A stretch of DNA of 64,000 bases from UBA1563 sp037440065 (lineage in GTDB: Bacteria; Bacteroidota; Ignavibacteria; Ignavibacteriales; Ignavibacteriaceae), in NCBI GenBank assembly GCA_037440065.1, contig JBBIUV010000017.1, positions 558,001 to 622,000 on the forward strand, written 5' to 3'. The translations under genes and the position numbers were made by a program. Positions 15,979 through 23,859 of the stretch are shown one piece after another (within the stretch, counting starts at the first letter, position 1; every line of letters begins with the position of its first letter). The notes under the pieces were generated by a model, which did no database searches, was not told the DNA's origin, and saw only the letters and a program-made list of their open reading frames with translations.

Positions 15979-17154
15979 CTACTCATTCAAAAAGCTTTTT
16001 CCTTTCAGTGAATTTTTCACTTTGAAAAATTCTGCTACGGTTTTCCCTGCATCTGAGAATGTTGCGCGAGTACCAAGATTTTTTCCGAATTTATTTTTCT
16101 TGTAGAACAAAAGCGGAACATACTCACGAGAATGATCCGTGCTTGGTGTGGTCGGGTCGTTTCCATGATCTGCCGAAAGGAGCAAAACATCGGTTTCATC
16201 CATTTTATCGATCAATGAAGGTAGAAAATTATCAAACTCTCTCAACGCTCTTGCAAAACCAACCGGATCATTTCTATGTCCGAAGTAAACGTCAAAGTCA
16301 ACAAGATTTGTGAAAATAAAGCTATCTGAAACTTTGGACGCATATTTCAAAGTTTTGTTACAACCTTCTTTATTCGATTTGGTCGGGTCTTGTATTTGAA
16401 TTCCTCTTCGATTGAAAAGATCATTTATTTTGCCGATGCCAATTGTATTGATTTTTTTTTCGTACAAAACATCCAAAATCGTTTTATCAGTTGGATCAAT
16501 TGCATAGTCATGACGGTTTGTCGTTCGCGAAAAATTTCCCTTCGTTCCTAGAAATGGACGGGCAATTACTCTACCAACAAGATATGGAGAAGAAATTACT
16601 TTATCACGGGTGATTTTACATATTTCATAAAGTTGTTGCAAGGGGATTACTTCTTCATGCGCGGCAATTTGGAAGACTGAATCAGCGGAAGTATATATAA
16701 TCGGGAACCCTGTTTTAACGTGTTCTTCGCCAAGCTCTTTAATTATTTCAGTACCGGAAGCGGGTTTGTTCCCCAAAAATCCTTTGCATCTTGTGTATTT
16801 CAAAAACCGCTGCAGCATTTCTTCCGGAAATCCGTTTGGGAAATAAGAAAAATCGTAATCGATATTGATACCGGCTAGTTCCCAATGTCCGGTGATTGAA
16901 TCTTTTCCTTTTGAGACTTCTATTAATTTTCCGTAAGAGGCTGTCGAGAAAGTTACCGGATCAATTCCCTCAATCGTCGCGATATTACCCAATCCAAAAG
17001 CTTTTAATTGAGGAAGGTCTAAGCCACCAACAGCTTTTGCAAGATTTACAAGCGTGTTGCTGCCTTCATCTCCGTAAAGATGAGCATCGGGTAATTCACC
17101 AATTCCCAAACCGTCTAACACTATGAAGATAAAATTATTTATGACTGGCTCAAT
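15979..17154 (-). CDS. deoB: Phosphopentomutase, start codon uncertain
   Basis: Interconverts (deoxy)ribose-1-phosphate and -5-phosphate in nucleoside metabolism. Visible motifs: metal-binding VLDGLGIGELPDA, the phosphoacceptor segment GKDSITGHWE, and the metal-binding SADHGNDPTTPSTDHSRE. The first ordinary start codon in frame is GTG at 17121, which would begin at VLDGLG and remove beta strand 1. The frame stays open upstream and encodes INNFIFIVLDGLG, the expected strand, but offers no ATG, GTG or TTG before a stop. Candidate starts are ATT at 17154 (overlapping the upstream TGA by one base), ATA at 17142, or the GTG. The coordinate given uses ATT; minimum extent is 15979-17121. Confidence 0.85.
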   Translation of the reverse strand: MEPVINNFIFIVLDGLGIGELPDAHLYGDEGSNTLVNLAKAVGGLDLPQLKAFGLGNIATIEGIDPVTFSTASYGKLIEVSKGKDSITGHWELAGINIDYDFSYFPNGFPEEMLQRFLKYTRCKGFLGNKPASGTEIIKELGEEHVKTGFPIIYTSADSVFQIAAHEEVIPLQQLYEICKITRDKVISSPYLVGRVIARPFLGTKGNFSRTTNRHDYAIDPTDKTILDVLYEKKINTIGIGKINDLFNRRGIQIQDPTKSNKEGCNKTLKYASKVSDSFIFTNLVDFDVYFGHRNDPVGFARALREFDNFLPSLIDKMDETDVLLLSADHGNDPTTPSTDHSREYVPLLFYKKNKFGKNLGTRATFSDAGKTVAEFFKVKNSLKGKSFLNE

Positions 17155-19009
17155 TAATGTTTCTAACTTTGTTTCCGCCGCTTTCGATCGCTTTTTCTAA
17201 AGCGAGGTTGGCATTATAAAGAATTTCTTCACTATCAGTTTTTCCTTTTGCTGATGCGACTCCGGCGGAAATTGTAAAGGTTGTTTGGCGTGCAACAACC
17301 GAAATAGGCTGCCGTGCGATTTTAACTCTCAATTTTTCTGCCCAGATGTAAACATCTTTAGAAGAATAATTTAGAAAAAATACTGCGAACAATTTTTCAT
17401 CAAGCCGACCGAATAATCGATAAGGATTCACATCGGAAAGGATCATCTCGGAAATGGATGCAACGATTTTTCCAAATGGATTACCATCAAAGAGAGATTC
17501 TTGTTCAAGAAATTCATCAATGCGAATAAGCGCAATGGAACAATCGATATTAAATTCTTTCGCTTTGATCAATTCTTCCGAGACTCTTTCGCTAAAAGTT
17601 TTTGAGTTCAACGCTTTGGTTTCAATATCGATTGCGAGATAACTTTTTAACACACTTTGCGTTGCAAAAGAGTAGATGATAAAGGATAAAATCCCAACTG
17701 AGTTAAGCAAAAAATCTATGTCTGATTTTGAGTATGCGTTTTTCCGTAAACTCTCGAAACAGAGTGCGCCGTAGTTCTGGTTTTGGAATACAAGCGGAAT
17801 TACCACGAATGATCCATCAAAAGTAACATCTTCATTTTTGGAAAATCGTTTATAATCATTTGCAGAAGTGTCGTCGATCTTTACGGGCAGACCTGTTAAA
17901 ATGCTTTTACCGGCGAGCGTTCCGTTCAATTCGATTTCTAAATTTTCACCAATATATTTAAGCGATGTTTTATTTTTTACGCGCATCGTCTTAAAATTTT
18001 TCGCCATCGGATTGTAATAAACAAATACAAAAGCATCCCATGTAAGCAGAAACTCGATCGATTTTTCAAGTGCCTGCATTACATCTTTTTCGGTTTCAAA
18101 AGAGGATGAAGGAGTGATGAGACTAAGCAAACCGTGCAGCCTTCTCTGAGAAACAAATTCAGAGAATTTCTGTTCAAAAATATTTATAAGAATGGTAATT
18201 AACCGTACAAATCGTCCAAGTGAAAAAATTGTTTCTATCCCAAAACTGTCATTCATTTTGGAATCAATTGCAAGAACTCCGATCATTTCCTTTTCGTAAA
18301 AGATAGGTACGCCCACAAAACTTTTGATTCCTTGAGGAGACGTATAATATCGAATAACATCAGCCTCTGCAGTTTTAGAAATATCGGAGAGTAGTTCCGG
18401 CTCACCGGTAGTAACTATCTTGCTTAAAATATCATCTTCAATTGCCAATTTATTTTTTGATACTTCAGAAGAATTTGAAACAAATCGCTCTACTGAAAGT
18501 TTTTCTCTTTTCTTATTATACCAAAAGAAAATTGCCGTATTGGAAACGTAGGCCTCTTTAATTACCGAAAGGATTTTCTCCAAAATAAATGAGAACTGTC
18601 CGTCGTAACCGATTTCTTTCGGAAGTTCTTCATTAACAATTTCAGAAAAACGCTCTTTAAGATCAGGCGGTTTTTCTAATGAAAGAGGAGTTTTGACTTT
18701 AAAATAATTTGCTTCTGTAATGATTTGAGAGCTTGGGTGTTTAGCAATTATTTCAAACGAACTTTCATCATCAAGTGTTTGGGGTGGGAAATGTTTTTCT
18801 TCAACTTCAGGTTCGGCTCCGCCGGTTTGAAGATCAAAAATAGGTGGTTTACGAAAACTGTCTCGTAAAAAAAGAATTGAACCTACATAAATTACTGAGA
18901 GGAGAATCGCAATAATTTTAATTGCAACATCCTGCACAAAAAAAGTAACAGAAAGCAAAACGGGAAAAATTAAAAAAATTAGAAATCTTTTCTTTTGTCT
19001 TCTATCCAT
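17150..19009 (-). CDS. Membrane GAF-GAF protein with degenerate GGDEF domain
   Basis: A 619-aa signalling protein. Two hydrophobic segments occur in the first 50 residues, then a charged linker to about 120. Two GAF-like domains follow (about 130-285 and 300-455), the first with the phrase GVPIFYEKEMIGVLAID and the second with VIPLVFQNQNYGALCFES. A diguanylate-cyclase-like domain covers about 465-615. Its active-site loop reads GRLDEK (534-539) in place of GGDEF, so cyclase activity is unlikely and it may be a c-di-GMP or GTP receptor. The tail ISAGVASA plus ANLALEKAIESGGNKV is typical of GGDEF folds. It probably shares a transcript with engB upstream and deoB downstream. Confidence 0.82.
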   Translation of the reverse strand: MDRRQKKRFLIFLIFPVLLSVTFFVQDVAIKIIAILLSVIYVGSILFLRDSFRKPPIFDLQTGGAEPEVEEKHFPPQTLDDESSFEIIAKHPSSQIITEANYFKVKTPLSLEKPPDLKERFSEIVNEELPKEIGYDGQFSFILEKILSVIKEAYVSNTAIFFWYNKKREKLSVERFVSNSSEVSKNKLAIEDDILSKIVTTGEPELLSDISKTAEADVIRYYTSPQGIKSFVGVPIFYEKEMIGVLAIDSKMNDSFGIETIFSLGRFVRLITILINIFEQKFSEFVSQRRLHGLLSLITPSSSFETEKDVMQALEKSIEFLLTWDAFVFVYYNPMAKNFKTMRVKNKTSLKYIGENLEIELNGTLAGKSILTGLPVKIDDTSANDYKRFSKNEDVTFDGSFVVIPLVFQNQNYGALCFESLRKNAYSKSDIDFLLNSVGILSFIIYSFATQSVLKSYLAIDIETKALNSKTFSERVSEELIKAKEFNIDCSIALIRIDEFLEQESLFDGNPFGKIVASISEMILSDVNPYRLFGRLDEKLFAVFFLNYSSKDVYIWAEKLRVKIARQPISVVARQTTFTISAGVASAKGKTDSEEILYNANLALEKAIESGGNKVRNIN

Positions 19010-19051
19010 AGCTATGCAAAATGTTTAATTAATTTTTTGCTAAATATAACC

Positions 19052-19675
19052 TTAGCTCAGTTTATTAGCAACTTTTGAATTTAATTTAGATAGTTCCAAC
19101 TGCCCGTATAATTGTTTTTCAATATCTCTTTTCCATTTACCAGACATAGTTGAATAGAAAAAAAGATTCGCTCCGAAATTAAATTCCGGAAAGAATTTTG
19201 AAACATTCCTTTTAGCAGTTGCAAGTTGGGATTGATTGAGTTTATCAGCTTTACTTAGAATTATAAAGTGCGGTAACTTGAAATAGGAAATCATATTGTA
19301 AAGATCGATATCACTTTGCATCGGTTCGTGCCGGCTATCGATAAAATGAAATATCAATGCGATGGATTTTGATGCTTTAAAAAAATCTTCAATCAGTTTT
19401 CCCCATCTTTTTCTTTCTTCAAGTCCGATCTTAGCATACCCAAAACCCGGAAGATCTACCACATAAAAGGATTTATCAATCTCATAAAAATTTAATGAAC
19501 GGGTTTTCCCGGGATCTGAACTTACCTTGGCTAAATTCTTCTTCCCGAAAAATGAATTAATAAAAGATGACTTTCCAACATTTGAACGGCCACAAAGAAC
19601 TACTTCCGGCAGCAAATCTGTAGGCAATTCGGAGATTGCATAAACTGATTTTTTAAAGATTAACTCTTTGTGCAT
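19052..19675 (-). CDS. engB: Ribosome biogenesis GTP-binding protein EngB/YsxC
   Basis: A 207-aa TRAFAC GTPase needed for large ribosomal subunit assembly. G1 is GRSNVGKSS, G3 is DLPGFGYA, and G4 is the LSKADK sequence (T/SKxD type). The ATG at 19675 is chosen over TTG at 19681; both give a short strand before AISELP as in the family. There is no Shine-Dalgarno sequence: the bases just before the start are the U-rich tail of the rplQ terminator. Translation may be leaderless, or depend on read-through. The gene is followed by the GAF-GAF gene after 42 bp. Confidence 0.95.
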   Translation of the reverse strand: MHKELIFKKSVYAISELPTDLLPEVVLCGRSNVGKSSFINSFFGKKNLAKVSSDPGKTRSLNFYEIDKSFYVVDLPGFGYAKIGLEERKRWGKLIEDFFKASKSIALIFHFIDSRHEPMQSDIDLYNMISYFKLPHFIILSKADKLNQSQLATAKRNVSKFFPEFNFGANLFFYSTMSGKWKRDIEKQLYGQLELSKLNSKVANKLS

Positions 19676-19680
19676 AAACA

Positions 19681-19716
19681 AAAAAAGAGTAACCGGGAGC
19701 CCGACTACTCTTTTTT
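19681..19716 (-). terminator. Intrinsic terminator of the alpha operon (after rplQ)
   Basis: AAAAAAGAGTA (19681-19691) is perfectly complementary to TACTCTTTTTT (19706-19716). Inside, an AC/AC internal loop and a CGGG/CCCG inner stem follow. Read on the minus strand, the hairpin ends in TTTTTTTG. It lies 18 nt after the rplQ stop and ends 5 nt before the engB ATG. Being nearly symmetric it could also stop plus-strand transcripts. Confidence 0.85.
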
Positions 19717-19734
19717 CTCCAATCTATTTAGAAA

Positions 19735-20229
19735 TTATTTTTTCGCTTTTGAAGTTTCTTCTACTACTTTAGCGTCTTCTACGCTTGCCTCAGAAGCAGC
19801 TTTAGCTTTTTTAGCTTCGCCTTTTGCTTCTTTCTTTTCTTTGTTTTCCACAGCTTTTTGATTAGCTGCTTCGTTGTAGTCAACCAATTCAATAATGGCA
19901 ACTTCAGCGCCGTCACCTAAACGTCTGCCAAGTTTTACAACGCGGGTGTAACCGCCTTTTCTTTCACCAAGTGTAGGAACAATCGAACTGAAAAGTTCTT
20001 TAGCAACTTCTTTATCCTTAATTGATTCCATTACAAGTTTTTGATTATGAAGATCACCCACAATTGCTTTACTTAATAATGGTTCAACAAACGAGCGAAG
20101 TTCTTTAGCTTTTGCAACGGTTGTTCTAATTCTTTTATGTTTCAATAATGAAGTAGCCAAATTACGTAAGAGCGCAGATTTGTGACTTGCTGTTCTTTTT
20201 AATTTTCTACCTTTAACACTGTGTCTCAT
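19735..20229 (-). CDS. rplQ: Ribosomal protein L17
   Basis: A 164-aa large-subunit protein. The conserved part (MRHSVKGRKLKRTASHKSALLRN at the start, then RIRTTVAKAKELRSFVEPL) fills the first ~122 residues. Residues after about 125 form an Ala/Lys/Glu-rich tail (KEKKEAKGEAKKAKAA) not found in the short E. coli protein but common in the Bacteroidota/Chlorobiota group. Last gene of the alpha operon, 20 nt after rpoA. Confidence 0.97.
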   Translation of the reverse strand: MRHSVKGRKLKRTASHKSALLRNLATSLLKHKRIRTTVAKAKELRSFVEPLLSKAIVGDLHNQKLVMESIKDKEVAKELFSSIVPTLGERKGGYTRVVKLGRRLGDGAEVAIIELVDYNEAANQKAVENKEKKEAKGEAKKAKAASEASVEDAKVVEETSKAKK

Positions 20230-20249
20230 AGTAAAACCTTTTCGGAGAA

Positions 20250-21245
20250 TTAGTTGTTTTCGTTTTCGTCTTTAATATAACTGTCAATATCCATCCCGAA
20301 TTCCAACCCTAAAGTTTCAACGATTTCGGTCAATTCGGAAAGTGATTTACGTCCGAAATTTCTGAATTTCAACATTTCCGCTTCATCACGTTTAACAAGC
20401 TCTGCAATATTTTTGATATTTGCGGCTTTCAAACAATTATGAGCGCGAACGCTTAATTCAAGGTCATCAACGTTCGTCAATAAGATCTTTTTAACTCTTT
20501 CTTTTTCAGAGTCTCTTTGAATTTCAGCTTGTTTTTCTTCAGGCTCTAAATCCAAATTAATGAAAAGTTGAATATGATCTTTTAAAATTTTTGCCGATTG
20601 AGTTAACGCATCATCAGGGGCAATAGAACCGTCTGTCCAGATTTCAAGAGTAAGTTTTTCAAAATCATTCTTGTCACCGATACGAACGTTTTCAACATCA
20701 TACTTTACATTTTTAATCGGAGTATAAATTGAGTCGATTGCAATGGTACCTAAAGTAAATTCAGGAGATTTATTTTCGTTAGCCGGAACAAATCCACGTC
20801 CTCTGCCAATACGTAATTCAAGATCAAATTTTGCTGATTTGTTCAACGTAGCAATGTGCAAATCAGGATTGAGAATTTCAATTTCAGCACTTTCTTTTTG
20901 AATATCTGCTGCTTTGAATTCTCCTTCGCCACTAAAAGATAAATCAATTTTGGTCGGCTTTTTATTAAGAAGTTTCATTCTAACTTGTTTCAAGTTAAGA
21001 ATAATTTCTGCGGTGTCTTCAACAACACCCTGGATTGTGCTAAACTCATGGAGCACATTTGAGAATTTTACAGCAACAATTGCGGCCCCAGGTAACGATG
21101 AAAGAAGAACTCTTCTTAAAGAGTTTCCTAACGTTACACCGTAACCTCTTTCGAGCGGTTGAAGAGAAAATTTGCCATAATCGTTTGTGAACGTGGCGTC
21201 ATCTAAGACAACCATTTCAGGCATTTTAAAATTTACTAAAGTCAT
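20250..21245 (-). CDS. rpoA: RNA polymerase alpha subunit
   Basis: A 331-aa subunit that nucleates assembly of the core enzyme. The N-terminal dimerisation domain (YGKFSLQPLERGYGVTLGNSLRRVLLSSLPG) is followed by a flexible linker near 225-245. The C-terminal domain has the helix-hairpin-helix surface that contacts UP elements and activators (LELSVRAHNCLKAANI, then GRKSLSEL). It lies 27 nt after rpsD. Confidence 0.98.
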   Translation of the reverse strand: MTLVNFKMPEMVVLDDATFTNDYGKFSLQPLERGYGVTLGNSLRRVLLSSLPGAAIVAVKFSNVLHEFSTIQGVVEDTAEIILNLKQVRMKLLNKKPTKIDLSFSGEGEFKAADIQKESAEIEILNPDLHIATLNKSAKFDLELRIGRGRGFVPANENKSPEFTLGTIAIDSIYTPIKNVKYDVENVRIGDKNDFEKLTLEIWTDGSIAPDDALTQSAKILKDHIQLFINLDLEPEEKQAEIQRDSEKERVKKILLTNVDDLELSVRAHNCLKAANIKNIAELVKRDEAEMLKFRNFGRKSLSELTEIVETLGLEFGMDIDSYIKDENENN

Positions 21246-21272
21246 TTCTATCCTCTGTCATACTTAAAAAAA

Positions 21273-21899
21273 TTATTTAGAATAAAGCTCTACAACAAGT
21301 TGTTCATTTGCATTAAGAGGAACATCAGCTCTTTCAGGAACTTGTAAGAATGTACCGCTTAATGAAGCTTTATCAATAGACAACCAAGAATAAACGTTAT
21401 CTTTTACTCTTTTTAACGAGTTATGAATAAGATCGAGTTTTTTGCTTTTTTCACGAACTTTAATAACGTCACCGGCTTTGAGAATATAAGAAGGAATATC
21501 AACCAATCTGTCATTAATCATTACGTGTCTATGGCGGATCAATTGTCTTGCAGATTTTCTTGAAGAAGCTAATCCAAGACGGTAAACGACGTTGTCAAAT
21601 CTACTTTCTAACATTTTTACAAGGTTATCACCGGTGATACCTTTTTGGTTGTTAGCAGATTCAAAGTAATTTCTGAACTGAGTTTCTAAAACTCCGTATT
21701 GTCTTTTAATCTTCTGTTTTTCACGTAACTGAATTCCATATTCGGAAATTTTTGCACGACGGTTCAATCCGTGTTGTCCGGGCGGATAGTTTTTCTTTTC
21801 GATAGGACATTTATCAGTAAAACATTTTTGTCCTTTTAAGAATAACTTCTGTTTTTCGCGTCTACATAATTTACAAACAGGACCTGTGTATCTTGCCAT
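21273..21899 (-). CDS. rpsD: Ribosomal protein S4
   Basis: A 208-aa primary 16S rRNA-binding protein. It has the zinc-ribbon form, with C9, C12, C26 and C31 all present. The S4 RNA-binding domain (SRFDNVVYRLGLASSRKSAR, then HRHVMINDRLVDIPSY) follows. In many bacteria S4 also represses its own alpha operon; no pseudoknot site could be assigned here by eye. Confidence 0.98.
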   Translation of the reverse strand: MARYTGPVCKLCRREKQKLFLKGQKCFTDKCPIEKKNYPPGQHGLNRRAKISEYGIQLREKQKIKRQYGVLETQFRNYFESANNQKGITGDNLVKMLESRFDNVVYRLGLASSRKSARQLIRHRHVMINDRLVDIPSYILKAGDVIKVREKSKKLDLIHNSLKRVKDNVYSWLSIDKASLSGTFLQVPERADVPLNANEQLVVELYSK

Positions 21900-21923
21900 T
21901 TACTTACTTCTCCAATAATAAAA

Positions 21924-22310
21924 TTAAACTCTTCTTTTCTTAGGAGGTCTGCAACCGTTGTGCGGAATAGGAGTCACGTCTTTAATTTGCGTGATTTCAA
22001 TTCCAGCAGTACTTAATGCACGGATAGCAGATTCTCTACCGGATCCGGGACCTTTCACAAACACTTCTACTCTGCGCAAACCTAATGCATATGCTTCTTT
22101 CGCTGCCGCATCCGCTGTAACTTGAGCTGCGAACGGGGTATTCTTTCTCGATCCTTTGAATCCGTTTCTACCGGCAGAAGACCAGGAGATAGTATTGCCA
22201 TAAATATCTGCCAACGTTACCTGCACATTATTAAACGTAGCTTTAATATGAGCAGTTCCGTTAGAATCTACTAAGTTTTTCTTTTTTGTTTTTTTTACAC
22301 TTTTAGCCAA
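21924..22310 (-). CDS. rpsK: Ribosomal protein S11
   Basis: A 128-aa small-subunit platform protein near the E site. It shows the conserved GTAHIKATFNNVQVTL, the FVKGPGSGRESAIRAL segment and the C-terminal IPHNGCRPPKKRRV. The N terminus is a short Lys-rich stretch. It lies 28 nt after rpsM. Confidence 0.98.
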   Translation of the reverse strand: MAKSVKKTKKKNLVDSNGTAHIKATFNNVQVTLADIYGNTISWSSAGRNGFKGSRKNTPFAAQVTADAAAKEAYALGLRRVEVFVKGPGSGRESAIRALSTAGIEITQIKDVTPIPHNGCRPPKKRRV

Positions 22311-22338
22311 GATTTAGCCTCGTCTTTAATCTATTTAA

Positions 22339-22722
22339 TTATTTCTTAGTTGGAGTTTTCTTTTTGCCGGCAACTGTTTTGCGCTTGCCTTTACGAGTTC
22401 TTGAATTAGTTCTGGTTCTCTGACCTCTAGCCGGAAGACTTCTTCTGTGGCGAAGACCGCGGTAGCTGCCGATATCCATTAAACGTTTAATATTCTGCTG
22501 AACTTCGGAACGGAGAGCTCCTTCAACTTTATAATCTGCTTGCAATACACCACGGATAGCACCAACTTCATCTTCTGTTAATGCAGAAATTTTCTTGTCA
22601 CCATCGATGTTTGCTTTTTCTAAAACTTCTTTCGCTATTTGTTCACCAATACCAAAGATATATTGAAGACCAAAAAAGACTTTTTTGTTTTTGGGTAAAT
22701 CAACTCCAGCTATACGAGCCAA
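22339..22722 (-). CDS. rpsM: Ribosomal protein S13
   Basis: A 127-aa small-subunit head protein contacting tRNA and the A-site finger. It starts MARIAGVDLP, with the helix-two-turn-helix region (YIFGIGEQIAKEVLEKA), SYRGLRHRRSLPARGQRT, and a basic tail ending KKTPTKK. It is placed after rpmJ as in most bacteria. Confidence 0.98.
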   Translation of the reverse strand: MARIAGVDLPKNKKVFFGLQYIFGIGEQIAKEVLEKANIDGDKKISALTEDEVGAIRGVLQADYKVEGALRSEVQQNIKRLMDIGSYRGLRHRRSLPARGQRTRTNSRTRKGKRKTVAGKKKTPTKK

Positions 22723-22746
22723 CTATGTATCTCCTTTATTTTAAAA

Positions 22747-22860
22747 TTAACCTTGGCGTTGCTTGTGTTTAGGATTTTTACAGATCACTCGCACAACACC
22801 TTTGCGTTTGATAACTTTGCAGTTATCACAAATTTTCTTTACAGATGATCGAACTTTCAT
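22747..22860 (-). CDS. rpmJ: Ribosomal protein L36
   Basis: A 37-residue protein. It begins MKVRSSVKKICDNCKVIKRK and ends KNPKHKQRQG. Zinc ligands C11, C14, C27 and H32 are all present, so this is the zinc-binding form. It lies 11 nt after infA and 24 nt before rpsM. Confidence 0.97.
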   Translation of the reverse strand: MKVRSSVKKICDNCKVIKRKGVVRVICKNPKHKQRQG

Positions 22861-22871
22861 ATTTTCTCCGC

Positions 22872-23090
22872 TTATTTATATCTGTAGGTAATTCTGCCTT
22901 TTGTGAGATCATAGGGCGATAGTTCAACAGATACTTTATCTCCAACCAGTATTTTTATAAAATGCATTCTCATTTTGCCAGAAATGTGAGCAAGAATTTC
23001 ATGACCATTATCCAACTGTACTTTAAAATGTGCGTTGGGTAAGGTTTCAGAAATTACACCATCAACTTTTATAGGACCTTGCTTTGCCAT
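22872..23090 (-). CDS. infA: Translation initiation factor IF-1
   Basis: A 72-aa OB-fold protein that occupies the A site of the 30S subunit during initiation. It contains VDGVISETLPNAHFKVQL, ILAHISGKMRMHFI and the C-terminal YDLTKGRITYRYK. Its start is 1 nt beyond the map stop, so translation is probably coupled. Confidence 0.98.
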   Translation of the reverse strand: MAKQGPIKVDGVISETLPNAHFKVQLDNGHEILAHISGKMRMHFIKILVGDKVSVELSPYDLTKGRITYRYK

Positions 23091-23091
23091 A

Positions 23092-23853
23092 TCAACAAAC
23101 TGTTAAAATTTCCGGTTTCCCGTTAGTTACTAAAATAGTATGCTCAAAATGAGCTGATGGCAATCCATCTTTTGTCAGCACCGTCCAGCCGTCGTAACCT
23201 ACAACAACTTCTTTCTTTCCCATATTCACCATCGGTTCGATTGCAAGGGTCATTCCACTTTTTAATTTGGGACCTGAATCTCTTTTCCCATAATTAGGGA
23301 TAGAAGGATCTTCATGCAACCGTTTTCCAACTCCGTGTCCGGTTAATTCTCTTACTATAGAAAAACCGTTTTCTTCAACAAAGGATTGAATTGCGTTTGA
23401 AATATTGTGCAGGCGTCTGTTTTCAATCGCTTCGTCTATTCCCCGGTAAAGCGATTTTTCAGTTACATCCATCAGTTTTTGAACCTCTGGAGAAATATTC
23501 CCGACAGCAACCGTTAAAGCGGCATCTCCGAAAAAACCATTTTTGTTTACTCCAACGTCTATCGAAATAATATCACCATCATTCAGAGTGGTTTTTGAAG
23601 GAATTCCGTGCACAACTTCACAATTTCTCGAAGAACAAATGGTAGCCGGAAAAGGATTCCCGTCACCTTGCGAATACCCTTTGAAAGCCGGTTTCGCGTT
23701 TTTTGTTAAAATATAATCTTCCGCTATTAAATCTAATTCTTTAGTTGTAATTCCAACTCTTACACTTTTTTTAACAAGCTGAAGAGTCTCGGCAACAATT
23801 AAACAACTTTCTCTAATAAAATCAATTTCTTTTTTGGTCTTTATGATTATCAA
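23092..23853 (-). CDS. map: Methionine aminopeptidase type I
   Basis: A 253-aa metalloprotease removing the initiator methionine. Metal ligands lie in ISIDVGVNKNGFFGDAAL (two Asp), GHGVGKRLHEDP (His), AIEPMV (Glu) and the C-terminal FEHTILVT (Glu). No SH3-like zinc finger extension is present (type Ia). The order secY-map-infA without adk is shared with the Bacteroidota/Chlorobiota group. Confidence 0.97.
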   Translation of the reverse strand: MIIIKTKKEIDFIRESCLIVAETLQLVKKSVRVGITTKELDLIAEDYILTKNAKPAFKGYSQGDGNPFPATICSSRNCEVVHGIPSKTTLNDGDIISIDVGVNKNGFFGDAALTVAVGNISPEVQKLMDVTEKSLYRGIDEAIENRRLHNISNAIQSFVEENGFSIVRELTGHGVGKRLHEDPSIPNYGKRDSGPKLKSGMTLAIEPMVNMGKKEVVVGYDGWTVLTKDGLPSAHFEHTILVTNGKPEILTVC

Positions 23854-23859
23854 CTTAGC

